A stretch of 64,000 nt of DNA from Bacteroidaceae bacterium (GTDB lineage: Bacteria; Bacteroidota; Bacteroidia; Bacteroidales; Bacteroidaceae), in contig JAFXQT010000006.1 of the NCBI GenBank assembly GCA_017526905.1, positions 46,393 through 110,392 of the forward strand. The letters are read 5' to 3'. The stretch's first letter is position 1. Each line of letters starts with the position of its first letter. This document shows, piece after piece, positions 19,366-26,291 of the stretch. The notes under the pieces were generated by a model, which saw only the letters and a program-made list of their open reading frames with translations, did no database searches and was not told the DNA's origin. Both the position numbers and the translations under genes were made by a program.

Positions 19366-19438
19366 ATTATTCACGAAAAAATAAGGAAAGATGCAGACAA
19401 ACAGGCAAATTTTCCACGCTGCCATCTGCCTGGAACGC

Positions 19439-20317
19439 TTATCGCCCGGCACGAAAGGCTCTGGGCGAAAGCCCCTTGTTACGGGTAAAGAATTTACTGA
19501 AGGAAGCCAAATCTGCGAAATGCAAGCGGTCGGCTATCTGCGCTATGCTGAGCTGGGTGGTGCGCAACAGGAAAGTGGACTCCATGAGCAGGTGCTGGTT
19601 GACATAGTCGATGACCGTACGCCCCGTAACCTGACGGACTACACGCGAAAGATACACCGCGGAGATGTTCAGTGCCGAGGCATAGAACCCTATGTCGTGA
19701 TGCTGGGCAAAGTGTTCGGGCAGCAACCGGATGAAACTGATAAAGATTTCTTCCACGCGTTGCGGCACGGTGCACTGGGCGATGGCGCGCTCCTGCGCGT
19801 TTTGCAAGTCCAGCAGGAAAATAGCATAGAGCATCTGCACTACCTTCTCCTTATATATATGGTTGGAATGCAGATAGGACGTAATCTCACGCATCTTGAC
19901 CGCCAGTTGTTCGGCATCGCCGGGCGTAAGCGTCAGTTTGGGCTCGTGCACTCGCACTATGGGCAGATAGGCTATACGCACAAGGTCGCGCACCGTGGGC
20001 AGTTCGATACTCACGTGCTCATCAGCCAAGAGGCAGATGCCGGCATAATCTGGGGCGGCGGCCATGATGGTCACTTCCAGCCCGGGCGAATATATATATA
20101 GGTCGTTAGGGTGCAAGGTCAGTTCCTGACTGTTGTAGCGGAGCCTGAGCCAGCCACTCGTCACCAGCGTGAAAGTGTATGCCGCCATATAGCCCTGCGT
20201 GCGGTTGGCGCGAAATGTGATTGCAGCGTCTGTGACGTTGCAGTACATCTTGCCGTCCCACCCGGGGAAAGGCAGTTTGCCTTGCATGACTTCCCATGCT
20301 TCCTTCAAACTATACAC
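19439..20317 (-). CDS. AraC-family transcriptional regulator
   Basis: 292 residues. The N-terminal half is a cupin-like ligand or dimer domain (YTFTLVTSGWLRLRYNSQEL, then LHPNDLYIYSPG). The C-terminal ~100 residues carry the two AraC helix-turn-helix motifs (ALNISAVYLSRVVRQVTGRT and SIAQIADRLHFADLASFSKF) ending in FTRNKGLSPRAFR. Target and effector are unknown. A leader of about 250 nt with short repeats separates it from its promoter at 20566. Confidence 0.92.
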   Translation of the reverse strand: MYSLKEAWEVMQGKLPFPGWDGKMYCNVTDAAITFRANRTQGYMAAYTFTLVTSGWLRLRYNSQELTLHPNDLYIYSPGLEVTIMAAAPDYAGICLLADEHVSIELPTVRDLVRIAYLPIVRVHEPKLTLTPGDAEQLAVKMREITSYLHSNHIYKEKVVQMLYAIFLLDLQNAQERAIAQCTVPQRVEEIFISFIRLLPEHFAQHHDIGFYASALNISAVYLSRVVRQVTGRTVIDYVNQHLLMESTFLLRTTQLSIAQIADRLHFADLASFSKFFTRNKGLSPRAFRAGR

Positions 20318-20340
20318 CTTGTAATATATTTAGTTAGTTT

Positions 20341-20557
20341 CGGGAGTTAAAAAGGGAGTTAAAGAGGGAGCGAAGCCAGCCTTGCTGGTTGGAAGTAAAG
20401 CACTGCGTGCTGGAAGCTAGCTTTGGATGGTGCCTGCACATGGTGTGTTGTCCATTTTAACTTCCACGAGCGTAGCGAGTTTACTTCCGTTTTAACTTCC
20501 CTTTTTACTTCCACGAGCGTAGCGAGTTTACTTTCAAATTACTTCCATTTTACTTCC
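20341..20557. repeat. GGAGTTAAAA/GGAAGTAAA repeat tract
   Basis: Variants of GGGAGTTAAAA (20341-20372) and the complementary TTTACTTCC unit (20458-20557) fill the leader of the AraC gene. A 26-bp segment containing CACGAGCGTAGCGAGTTTAC occurs twice (near 20464 and 20512). The rest of 20318-20788 holds two promoters and no gene. Confidence 0.75.
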
Positions 20558-20565
20558 GAGCGGCG

Positions 20566-20573
20566 CAAAGATA
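20566..20573 (-). promoter_or_regulatory. -7 box (TATCTTTG) for the AraC-family gene
   Basis: Exact TAnnTTTG on the minus strand, about 250 nt from the start codon. It is divergent from the promoter of the bacterioferritin-like gene. Confidence 0.55.
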
Positions 20574-20698
20574 GAAATAATCTGCGTGCCGCGACACATT
20601 TTGTGCAAGAAAAAGGTCTATTAGATGGGATTGTGCCTTTTTTATGTGAAAGATCGCAAGCCTTGTATCGTTTCAGACAAGTTTTGTGCCGTTTCGGA

Positions 20699-20730
20699 TT
20701 TGCTTAGGACATAAAAGAACCGTACCTTTG
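20699..20730 (+). promoter_or_regulatory. Promoter of the bacterioferritin-like gene
   Basis: TTTG at 20699-20702 and TACCTTTG at 20723-20730 with the ideal 20-nt spacing, 59 nt ahead of the ATG at 20789. Confidence 0.8.
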
Positions 20731-20788
20731 CAGCGCAAAAAGGCAATAAAACTAAAACCTCAAACTCATTTAACCATTAAACCTCATT

Positions 20789-21244
20789 ATGGAAGCAAAG
20801 AAATCAATCGAAGCATTGCAGTTTTTCGTAACGCACCTGGCCGAAGGTGCCATGGTACACAAACAGCAGGGTATGATTTTCAAGTCGCAGGGCTTCACGA
20901 AGCTCGGGCAGAAGTACGTGGATCATTTCGGCGAAGAAATGGGCTGGGTCGAGAAGTTCACCGAGCGCATTCTGGACCTCGGCGGCGAAGTAAAGTTCGA
21001 AGGTATGCAGCCGCGCGAACTCATCAAGAACCCCATTGAGTACGTCAAGGCCGACCTCGCCATCCAAGGCCCCGGCGTGGAACTGCTGCTGAAGTGCATG
21101 GAAACAGTCAAGGACGACCCCACTACCTACGATATCATGAAGGACTACCTGAAGGACGAGGAGGAGGACCTCTACTGGAGCCAAGGCGCACTGGATATGA
21201 TCGAGTGCATCGGAGCACAGAACTGGCTCTTCACTCAGGTGTAA
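20789..21244 (+). CDS. Bacterioferritin-like (ferritin-superfamily) protein
   Basis: 151 residues, four-helix bundle type. A glutamate on helix A (E19) and the EEMGWVEKFTERILDLGG segment on helix B (E49/E50), including the ERIxxLGG signature, match bacterioferritins. The last helix has DEEEDLYWSQGA. In both places where bacterioferritins have ExxH, the histidine is missing (Trp53 on helix B; Tyr or Trp on helix D), so the di-iron site is unusual. Iron storage or detoxification is inferred. It is the first gene of a metal and redox cluster with its own strong promoter. Confidence 0.8.
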   Translation: MEAKKSIEALQFFVTHLAEGAMVHKQQGMIFKSQGFTKLGQKYVDHFGEEMGWVEKFTERILDLGGEVKFEGMQPRELIKNPIEYVKADLAIQGPGVELLLKCMETVKDDPTTYDIMKDYLKDEEEDLYWSQGALDMIECIGAQNWLFTQV

Positions 21245-21266
21245 GAACAAGGATCTGCATGCAACT

Positions 21267-21440
21267 ATGAAAGAACAAGTATTACAAGCTATGCGCGAGG
21301 CAGGTAAACCCGTCTCAGCAGGCGATGTGACAAAGGCTCTGGGAGCCGACCGCAAAGAAGTGGACAAGGCTTTTGCCGAACTAAAGAAAGAGGGTGCCAT
21401 CGTTTCGCCCGTCCGCTGCAAATGGCAACCGGCGGAATAG
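21267..21440 (+). CDS. Small winged-helix-like protein, possibly the N-terminal part of a broken wHTH-rubredoxin fusion
   Basis: 57 codons from ATG at 21267 to TAG at 21438-21440. The sequence contains VLQAMREAGKPVSAGDVTKA, DRKEVDKAFAELKKEGAIVS and a final CKWQP, a compact winged-helix-type fold. The same frame continues after the TAG into a rubredoxin-like segment, so this may once have been one fused gene. It lies 22 bp after the bacterioferritin-like gene and is probably co-transcribed. Metal- or redox-linked regulation is an inference from the neighbours. Confidence 0.65.
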   Translation: MKEQVLQAMREAGKPVSAGDVTKALGADRKEVDKAFAELKKEGAIVSPVRCKWQPAE

Positions 21441-21567
21441 TCCCAGCATGTGTGCTCTATCTGCGGCTACGTGTATGCCCCCGCCAAGCACAGCGGCATA
21501 GCTTTCGAAGACCTTCCCGCCGACTGGCGCAGCCCAAACGAACGCAACGAGACTCTCCCCACATACA
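21441..21567 (+). pseudogene. Rubredoxin remnant with only one metal knuckle
   Basis: In frame with the preceding winged-helix gene but behind its TAG. It reads HVCSICGYVYAPAKHSG, then AFEDLPADW, a clear first rubredoxin half with the CxxCGYxY knuckle. The expected second CPxCG is absent. From the codon before GGCGC at 21526 the DNA (21526-21560) instead matches an intergenic repeat at 22506-22540 at 31 of 35 positions. With two of four iron ligands missing it cannot bind iron in the normal way. Confidence 0.75.
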
Positions 21568-22350
21568 ATGACACTACTCATCGGACTCCTTATCCCGCTG
21601 CTGGGCACCATGCTCGGTTCAGCCTTTGTCTTCTTCATGAAGGACGAAATGTCGCCCCGCCTTCAGAAATCCCTGCTGGGCTTTGCCTCTGGCGTCATGG
21701 TGGCGGCTTCAGTGTGGTCATTACTCATCCCCGCCATGAAAATGGAGGCCGACAAAGGTGCCTGGTCTGTCCTGCCGGCCTCGGTTGGTTTCCTGCTCGG
21801 CATCGGTTTCCTGCTGCTGATTGACGAGGTCACGCCCCACCTTCACCTCGGCTCTGACAGTCCCGAGGGTCTGCATTCGCGCCTCTCCCGCACGGCCATG
21901 CTCGCACTGGCGGTGACCATCCACAACCTGCCCGAAGGCATGGCCGTGGGCGTGGTCTTTGCCGGAGCGGCACAAGGTGCGTCGGGCATATCCCTGGCCG
22001 CGGCCGCGGCCGTTTCGGTGGGCATTGCCATTCAGAACGTGCCCGAAGGGGCCATCATATCCATGCCCATGCGCGCCGAGGGCAACAGCCGTTGGCGCTC
22101 TTTCCTCATAGGCAGTCTCAGCGGTGCCGTAGAACCGCTCGGTGCTCTGGCCGTAGTGCTGATGGCCTCGCTACTCACACCTATCCTACCCTATATGTTG
22201 GCCTTTGCCGCAGGTGCCATGTTCTACGTGGTGGTCGAGGAACTCATCCCCGAAGCATCCGAAGGCAAGCACACCAACCTCAGCACCATCGGCTTCGCCA
22301 TTGGTTTCGTCCTGATGATGGTGCTCGATGTGCTGCTGGGAGGTGAGTAG
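21568..22350 (+). CDS. ZIP-family divalent metal transporter
   Basis: 260 residues with about eight membrane segments. HNLPEGMAVGVVFAG (transmembrane IV) and QNVPEGAIISMPM (V) carry the metal-binding HNxPEG and xNxPEG motifs. A His-containing loop (DEVTPHLHLGSD) precedes them. It resembles the GufA/ZupT-type ZIPs that import zinc, iron or manganese across the inner membrane. The gene ends exactly where a GGCCCCC palindrome begins (22350). Confidence 0.92.
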   Translation: MTLLIGLLIPLLGTMLGSAFVFFMKDEMSPRLQKSLLGFASGVMVAASVWSLLIPAMKMEADKGAWSVLPASVGFLLGIGFLLLIDEVTPHLHLGSDSPEGLHSRLSRTAMLALAVTIHNLPEGMAVGVVFAGAAQGASGISLAAAAAVSVGIAIQNVPEGAIISMPMRAEGNSRWRSFLIGSLSGAVEPLGALAVVLMASLLTPILPYMLAFAAGAMFYVVVEELIPEASEGKHTNLSTIGFAIGFVLMMVLDVLLGGE

Positions 22351-22422
22351 GCCCCCTGTGGTCCCCCGGTGGGGGACGAAGAGTGAAAAGTGAAAGAGTG
22401 AAAAGTGAAAAATAAAAGTAAC
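22350..22422. repeat. GGCCCCC palindrome followed by GTGAAAA heptamers
   Basis: A 27-bp palindromic unit at 22350-22376 is 25 of 27 identical to the arm inside prfC. It runs into AGTGAAAAGTGAAAG-type heptamers and AATAAAAGTAAC to about 22422. The composite lies directly after the ZIP stop codon. Its reverse complement resembles the 5' end of the GH20 gene at 26145-26237. Confidence 0.85.
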
Positions 22423-22505
22423 TGATAAGAGCCAAACAACCTTCAAACAAAACCCTCAAACAACTCTCACGCAAACCCTCAAACAAGCCCTCAACAAGCC
22501 CCCAA

Positions 22506-22600
22506 GGCGCAGCCAAACGAGCGCAGCGAGGCTCTCCCCCCTCGGGGGGAGCGGGAAGAGGGGGCCGTGGCCGGGAGCGGGAAGAGGGGGCGGAAGAGGG
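22506..22600. repeat. G/C-rich repeat block upstream of the glutathione peroxidase gene
   Basis: A 35-nt segment (22506-22540) matches the one that truncates the rubredoxin remnant. It is followed by a palindrome CTCCCCCCTCGGGGGGAG and two copies of GGGAGCGGGAAGAGGGGGC. No promoter box is evident before the gene at 22614. Confidence 0.7.
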
Positions 22601-22613
22601 ATCCCAAACAACT

Positions 22614-23156
22614 ATGGAAAAGATTTATGAATTCAAAGCCCTGACCAGCAAGGGCAAGGTACTGGATTTTGCACAGTTCCGAGGCAAGGTACTGCTCATC
22701 GTCAACACCGCCAGCAAGTGTGGCTTCACCCCGCAGTTCGCCGGGCTGGAGGAACTCAACCAGAAGTACAAGGACAAGGGACTTGTCATCATCGGCTTCC
22801 CCTGCAACCAATTCAAGGAGCAGGATCCAGGCTCCGACAGCGAGATTGAAGAGTTCTGCCAACTGAACTATGGCGTCAGTTTTCAGATTATGAAGAAGAC
22901 CGACGTGAACGGCCCTGACGCCCACCCCATCTTCGAGTACCTGAAGGCACAGGCACCCACCGAAGAGTATCGCGGACTGAAAGCCAAGGCCACCCACACC
23001 CTGCTCAAGACCCTCAGCAAGAGCGTGGAGAAGGACAGCGACATCCTTTGGAACTTCACCAAGTTCCTCATTTCCAAGGACGGCGACACCATCCGGCGCT
23101 ATGCCCCCACCACCGACCCGAAGGAGTTTGAGCAGGACATTGAAGCAATGCTGTAA
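22614..23156 (+). CDS. Glutathione-peroxidase-family thiol peroxidase
   Basis: 180 residues. Reduces peroxides, in bacteria of this type probably with thioredoxin as donor. The peroxidatic Cys lies in NTASKCGFTPQF (about residue 37). GFPCNQFKEQDPG supplies the conserved Gln and a second Cys, and WNFTKFLI the active-site Trp/Asn. It is the cysteine rather than selenocysteine form. It completes a group of metal- and peroxide-related genes. Confidence 0.93.
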   Translation: MEKIYEFKALTSKGKVLDFAQFRGKVLLIVNTASKCGFTPQFAGLEELNQKYKDKGLVIIGFPCNQFKEQDPGSDSEIEEFCQLNYGVSFQIMKKTDVNGPDAHPIFEYLKAQAPTEEYRGLKAKATHTLLKTLSKSVEKDSDILWNFTKFLISKDGDTIRRYAPTTDPKEFEQDIEAML

Positions 23157-23195
23157 TCTCTACTCCTTTCATAACCTTATCGGAAAGACGCAAGC

Positions 23196-23221
23196 AGCGG
23201 ATGGCCGTCTGGCCATCCGCT
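23196..23221. terminator. Hairpin after the glutathione peroxidase gene
   Basis: Perfect 11-bp stem AGCGGATGGCC/GGCCATCCGCT with a GTCT loop, 39 bp after the stop codon. There is no U-run, so termination is likely but not certain. Confidence 0.55.
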
Positions 23222-23303
23222 GACGCGTATAACATTGGGCATCCGCTTAGCGCTGAAGCATCTCGTCTGCAAGGGAAGGGGCTCTTCTAAGGGGCTGAAG
23301 GGG

Positions 23304-23430
23304 GCTTCTCCCCCCCAGTGTCGCAACACGCCAACCCACGGCAAGGCGGGCGCCGAACTGGCGCAAGGCGAGCGCCAGCCTTGCGCCAGTCGGGGCACTT
23401 GCGACAGGCAGGGCTGGCAACAGGGGCATG
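23304..23430 (+). repeat. Structured dispersed repeat, copy A
   Basis: The core at 23318-23410 has outer arms TGTCGCAA/TTGCGACA and an inner perfect 12-bp hairpin CTGGCGCAAGGC/GCCTTGCGCCAG with an 8-nt loop. The same layout recurs at 45250-45420 and, reversed, at 63796-63968. This copy diverges at both edges. Reading frames across it on both strands are shadows. Confidence 0.88.
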
Positions 23431-23470
23431 GTATGGCTTCAAGGAGTTCTGGCTGATTGGCAAGGGAACC

Positions 23471-24133
23471 CTATCTGAGCATCTTTAGCAGTTGCTTCTC
23501 GGTAGCATGGGGCAACAATCGAGCCATGTGCTCAATCATCCGGCTGAGGGACTCCTCGGGTGAACGTGGGCACAGGCACGCCTCTTTGCCCAGCAGACGC
23601 TCGGGTGTAGTGAGCAGTGCCCATCCGAAGCCATATTCACGACCATGCTTGTCGGTGGGATAGACGAAATCCTCAGTAACGATGCGGCAGGCCATCTGCA
23701 GCCGGCCCACAAAGCCGTCGAAACGTGAGCGCATGTTCTTTCCTGTGAAGTCGCATGCAGCACGAAGTTGTCGGGTAATCATGCTGTCGTTCTCGCGCAG
23801 AATCAGCAGAATCGTATCCTCGATGCTGCCTTCCTCTGGAGCAGGATACAGGCTGCGCCGCCAGTTGTACAGGTCAGGCCACCACTCGCGGCTCACGAAC
23901 CCAGCCTTACCGGCAAAAAACTTGCCATAGACACAATCGCCCTCTCGTATCACCGAGCCTTTCCATTGCCACAAAGGCCATTCCCACGAGCCATCGGGGA
24001 AAACGGTGTAGCGGCACTCTTCCGCCATCATGCTTTCGGCGCTGTAGCCCTTTATGCCACTCTCCAGCAGGGGCAGGAATCCCACTTCGTGTACACGTTC
24101 TATCAGTTCAGGACAAGTGTTGATATATTCCAT
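23471..24133 (-). CDS. AlkZ-related winged-helix protein
   Basis: 220 residues, no signal peptide. Trp-rich centre (FPDGSWEWPLWQWKG) followed by VYGKFFAGKAGFVSREWWPD and a helical C-terminal half ending in LLPHATEKQLLKML. I recognise it as resembling the proteins annotated as AlkZ-related or YcaQ-like in Bacteroidetes. The glycosylase activity of true AlkZ/YcaQ is not demonstrated by anything visible here. The original function is uncertain and the gene appears to stand alone. Confidence 0.55.
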   Translation of the reverse strand: MEYINTCPELIERVHEVGFLPLLESGIKGYSAESMMAEECRYTVFPDGSWEWPLWQWKGSVIREGDCVYGKFFAGKAGFVSREWWPDLYNWRRSLYPAPEEGSIEDTILLILRENDSMITRQLRAACDFTGKNMRSRFDGFVGRLQMACRIVTEDFVYPTDKHGREYGFGWALLTTPERLLGKEACLCPRSPEESLSRMIEHMARLLPHATEKQLLKMLR

Positions 24134-24224
24134 TCGTCATTGACTTTCAGTTGAACCTGCTCGCGCTCGGAAGAGCTCATACAACTTTGGCTCTCCGCTC
24201 GCTTAATCGCAGCCTTCGTCATTA

Positions 24225-26237
24225 TCATTCCACCTGTTCCACCCGCAGGTTGCTCACCCGGCTGCGCAGGCCAGCATCAGTGCGCTGCAGCGGGAAGCGG
24301 AGGGTGCGAATCATTCTGAAGGGCTTGTTGCGCGGATACAGACGTTGGTCAGGACCAAGAGTCTCGACCAAGCGGTTGTTTACATACAGGCGCGTTTCCT
24401 GCGGGGTGCCTTCGATAGCGATGTGCTCGCGGGTGTCAGGGCGCAGGGCGTGCCGGAAGGTGAATAGGTAGCCGTCGCGGGCAAAGCCGATGCGGCCTGT
24501 GACGGGGTCAGACAGGTAGAAGTCGGCATCGTCGCTGCGGAACAGGGCCGTGCCACGAGCCTCGGCCACGGCACCTTCGCCGTAAGCGCTGCCGGTGGCA
24601 GAAGCGGGTGTTTCGATGTCAAAGCTGACACGGTAGGGCCAGCCTATGTGCTGCACGCTGCGCGTGGAACCGGGACGGACCGCATCTTCCGTCAGGACAA
24701 CGCCCACGGGGAAGCGGCCCAGGTCGTTGATGCCCGGGGCCTCGCCCACACCGGCTGCCAGGCGGCGCCACTCGTCGCATGAGCGCAGCGTGTCGGCAGT
24801 CCAACACTTCTCGGCCACCACCTGCAGGGCGGGGAACACACGGTGGTGTATGTCGGCCACGCTGATGCCGTTGCCCACCACATCGTTCCACACGGCAAAC
24901 ATGCCACCCTTCAGCTGCGGCGAACGGGCCGGCATGAATTTGCCGTTGATATTGGCAGGCGACCACTGGCGGTACAGATAGGGCACGTTCAGGTAGTCGT
25001 AGTAATAGCCGGCAGCGGGCACGATATACACCTGCCCATCGGGAATGGACAACAGGTCATAGCCCATGCGAAACATGGAATCAGGGTTGGCATAGTCGTT
25101 ACTCCAACAGTACATCAGCACATCCTTCACTGGCACAGGTGTCTGGCCCTTGGCGTGTGTGAGCGAGCCCCACACTGCCGGTTGCTTGTCATACTTCTGC
25201 ACGGTGCCAATGAGGTGTGCCGTCAGGGTTCGGAACTGCTCCACCGTCTCCGAGCGTCGGTTGCTGTACTCATCGGTACCGATGTGCACACGCGGGCCTG
25301 CAAATACCGGTTCGGGCCCTTCCAGGTACTCGGCAAAGAGGCTGTCCAGGAACGGGATGACCTCGGGGTTGGACAGTTCCAAATGATCCATGCCGAACTC
25401 CTTCGAGCCGAGGCTGGGCCGGTAGTGGCTGAAGGCGAGGCTATGTGCAGGCACGTCGATTTCCGGAATTACCTCCACACCCAGCGCCTGGGCATCGAGC
25501 ACGAACTGGCGGAACTCGGCCTTTGAGTAACTACCGTCCTCGGCAGTCAGACCAGGGAAGCGGTCGCTCTGCAAGCGGAAAGCCGCATAGGTCTCGTCCC
25601 AGTTGTCGTGGAAATAAGCGGGGAAGCCGTTGTCGTTCAGATGCACGCTCAGGGTGTTCATCTTATAGTAGGCCATGGTGCGCACCAGCCGCCGCAGGTA
25701 GCTCAGGGGGATGTACTTACGTCCGCAGTCGATCATGAAGCCGCGCATGGGATAGTCTGGCCGATCGGTGATGGTGCCGCACGGAAATGCCACGCCGCCG
25801 TCGGGCTGCGGAATGGCCAGTTGCAGCAGCGTCTGCATGGCGTGCAGGGTGCCGCTCTCGGTTGCCTCCACACGCACATTTTTGCCGATGCTGATTGTAT
25901 AGCCTTCGACACCCAACTGCTTGTGCTGCTTGTATGCCAGCAGGACATCCGCAGCACCAGCCTTACGCCCCTGTGCCACGACAAGTTGCTGGCCCGTGGC
26001 CGAAAGCCAGTCGGCAGCAAGGAGTTGAGCCGCTGGGCGCAGCCGTGCATCGGCATAGAGCACGCGGCTGCTACTACCCAGCACCAGTTGCCCTTGTCCA
26101 CCACGCCACTGATGCAGGGCAGGAATGGTGAAGGGGCGTGGGTTGGTCCCCTGCGATCCTCCAGTGGGGAGCAAAGCAGCGAACAGCGAAAGGTGACAGG
26201 TGAGAAGGGAAAGGTAAATGACAAGAAGCCGTTTCAT
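24225..26237 (-). CDS. Exported beta-N-acetylhexosaminidase, GH20
   Basis: 670 residues. A signal peptide (LLVIYLSLLTCHLSLFA) is followed by the GH20b N-terminal domain (about 40-160) and a TIM barrel starting at RPDYPMRGFMIDCGRKYI. The catalytic Asp-Glu pair is D322-E323 in HIGTDEY. The C-terminal region of about 150 residues is beta-rich. It releases terminal GlcNAc or GalNAc from glycans by substrate-assisted catalysis. Residues 1-31 are encoded by DNA resembling the composite intergenic repeat at 22350-22422. It forms a minus-strand glycosidase group with the GH2 and GH78 genes, but no SusC/SusD pair is present. Confidence 0.93.
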   Translation of the reverse strand: MKRLLVIYLSLLTCHLSLFAALLPTGGSQGTNPRPFTIPALHQWRGGQGQLVLGSSSRVLYADARLRPAAQLLAADWLSATGQQLVVAQGRKAGAADVLLAYKQHKQLGVEGYTISIGKNVRVEATESGTLHAMQTLLQLAIPQPDGGVAFPCGTITDRPDYPMRGFMIDCGRKYIPLSYLRRLVRTMAYYKMNTLSVHLNDNGFPAYFHDNWDETYAAFRLQSDRFPGLTAEDGSYSKAEFRQFVLDAQALGVEVIPEIDVPAHSLAFSHYRPSLGSKEFGMDHLELSNPEVIPFLDSLFAEYLEGPEPVFAGPRVHIGTDEYSNRRSETVEQFRTLTAHLIGTVQKYDKQPAVWGSLTHAKGQTPVPVKDVLMYCWSNDYANPDSMFRMGYDLLSIPDGQVYIVPAAGYYYDYLNVPYLYRQWSPANINGKFMPARSPQLKGGMFAVWNDVVGNGISVADIHHRVFPALQVVAEKCWTADTLRSCDEWRRLAAGVGEAPGINDLGRFPVGVVLTEDAVRPGSTRSVQHIGWPYRVSFDIETPASATGSAYGEGAVAEARGTALFRSDDADFYLSDPVTGRIGFARDGYLFTFRHALRPDTREHIAIEGTPQETRLYVNNRLVETLGPDQRLYPRNKPFRMIRTLRFPLQRTDAGLRSRVSNLRVEQVE
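26145..26237 (-). repeat. Degenerate composite repeat forming the 5' end of the GH20 gene
   Basis: Read on the minus strand, CACCTGTCACCTTTC-type units are followed by a 27-bp palindrome relative (20 of 27 to the copy at 22350-22376). This is the same order as the reverse complement of the intergenic composite at 22350-22422. It codes for the signal peptide and the PTGGSQGT segment. Confidence 0.55.
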
Positions 26238-26291
26238 AGGTTGGAGATTAAAGATTGGGTAAAGAATGAGGATTGATGATCGGAAGAAAGC

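Noticed and set aside
23177-23456. Overlapping 60-75-codon frames on both strands in the structured repeats (also near 45221-45470 and 63728-63988)
   Set aside because: The same peptides (PVAS...TGARLALALRQ) arise from each repeat copy on the non-coding DNA; the sequence is better explained by conserved stems.
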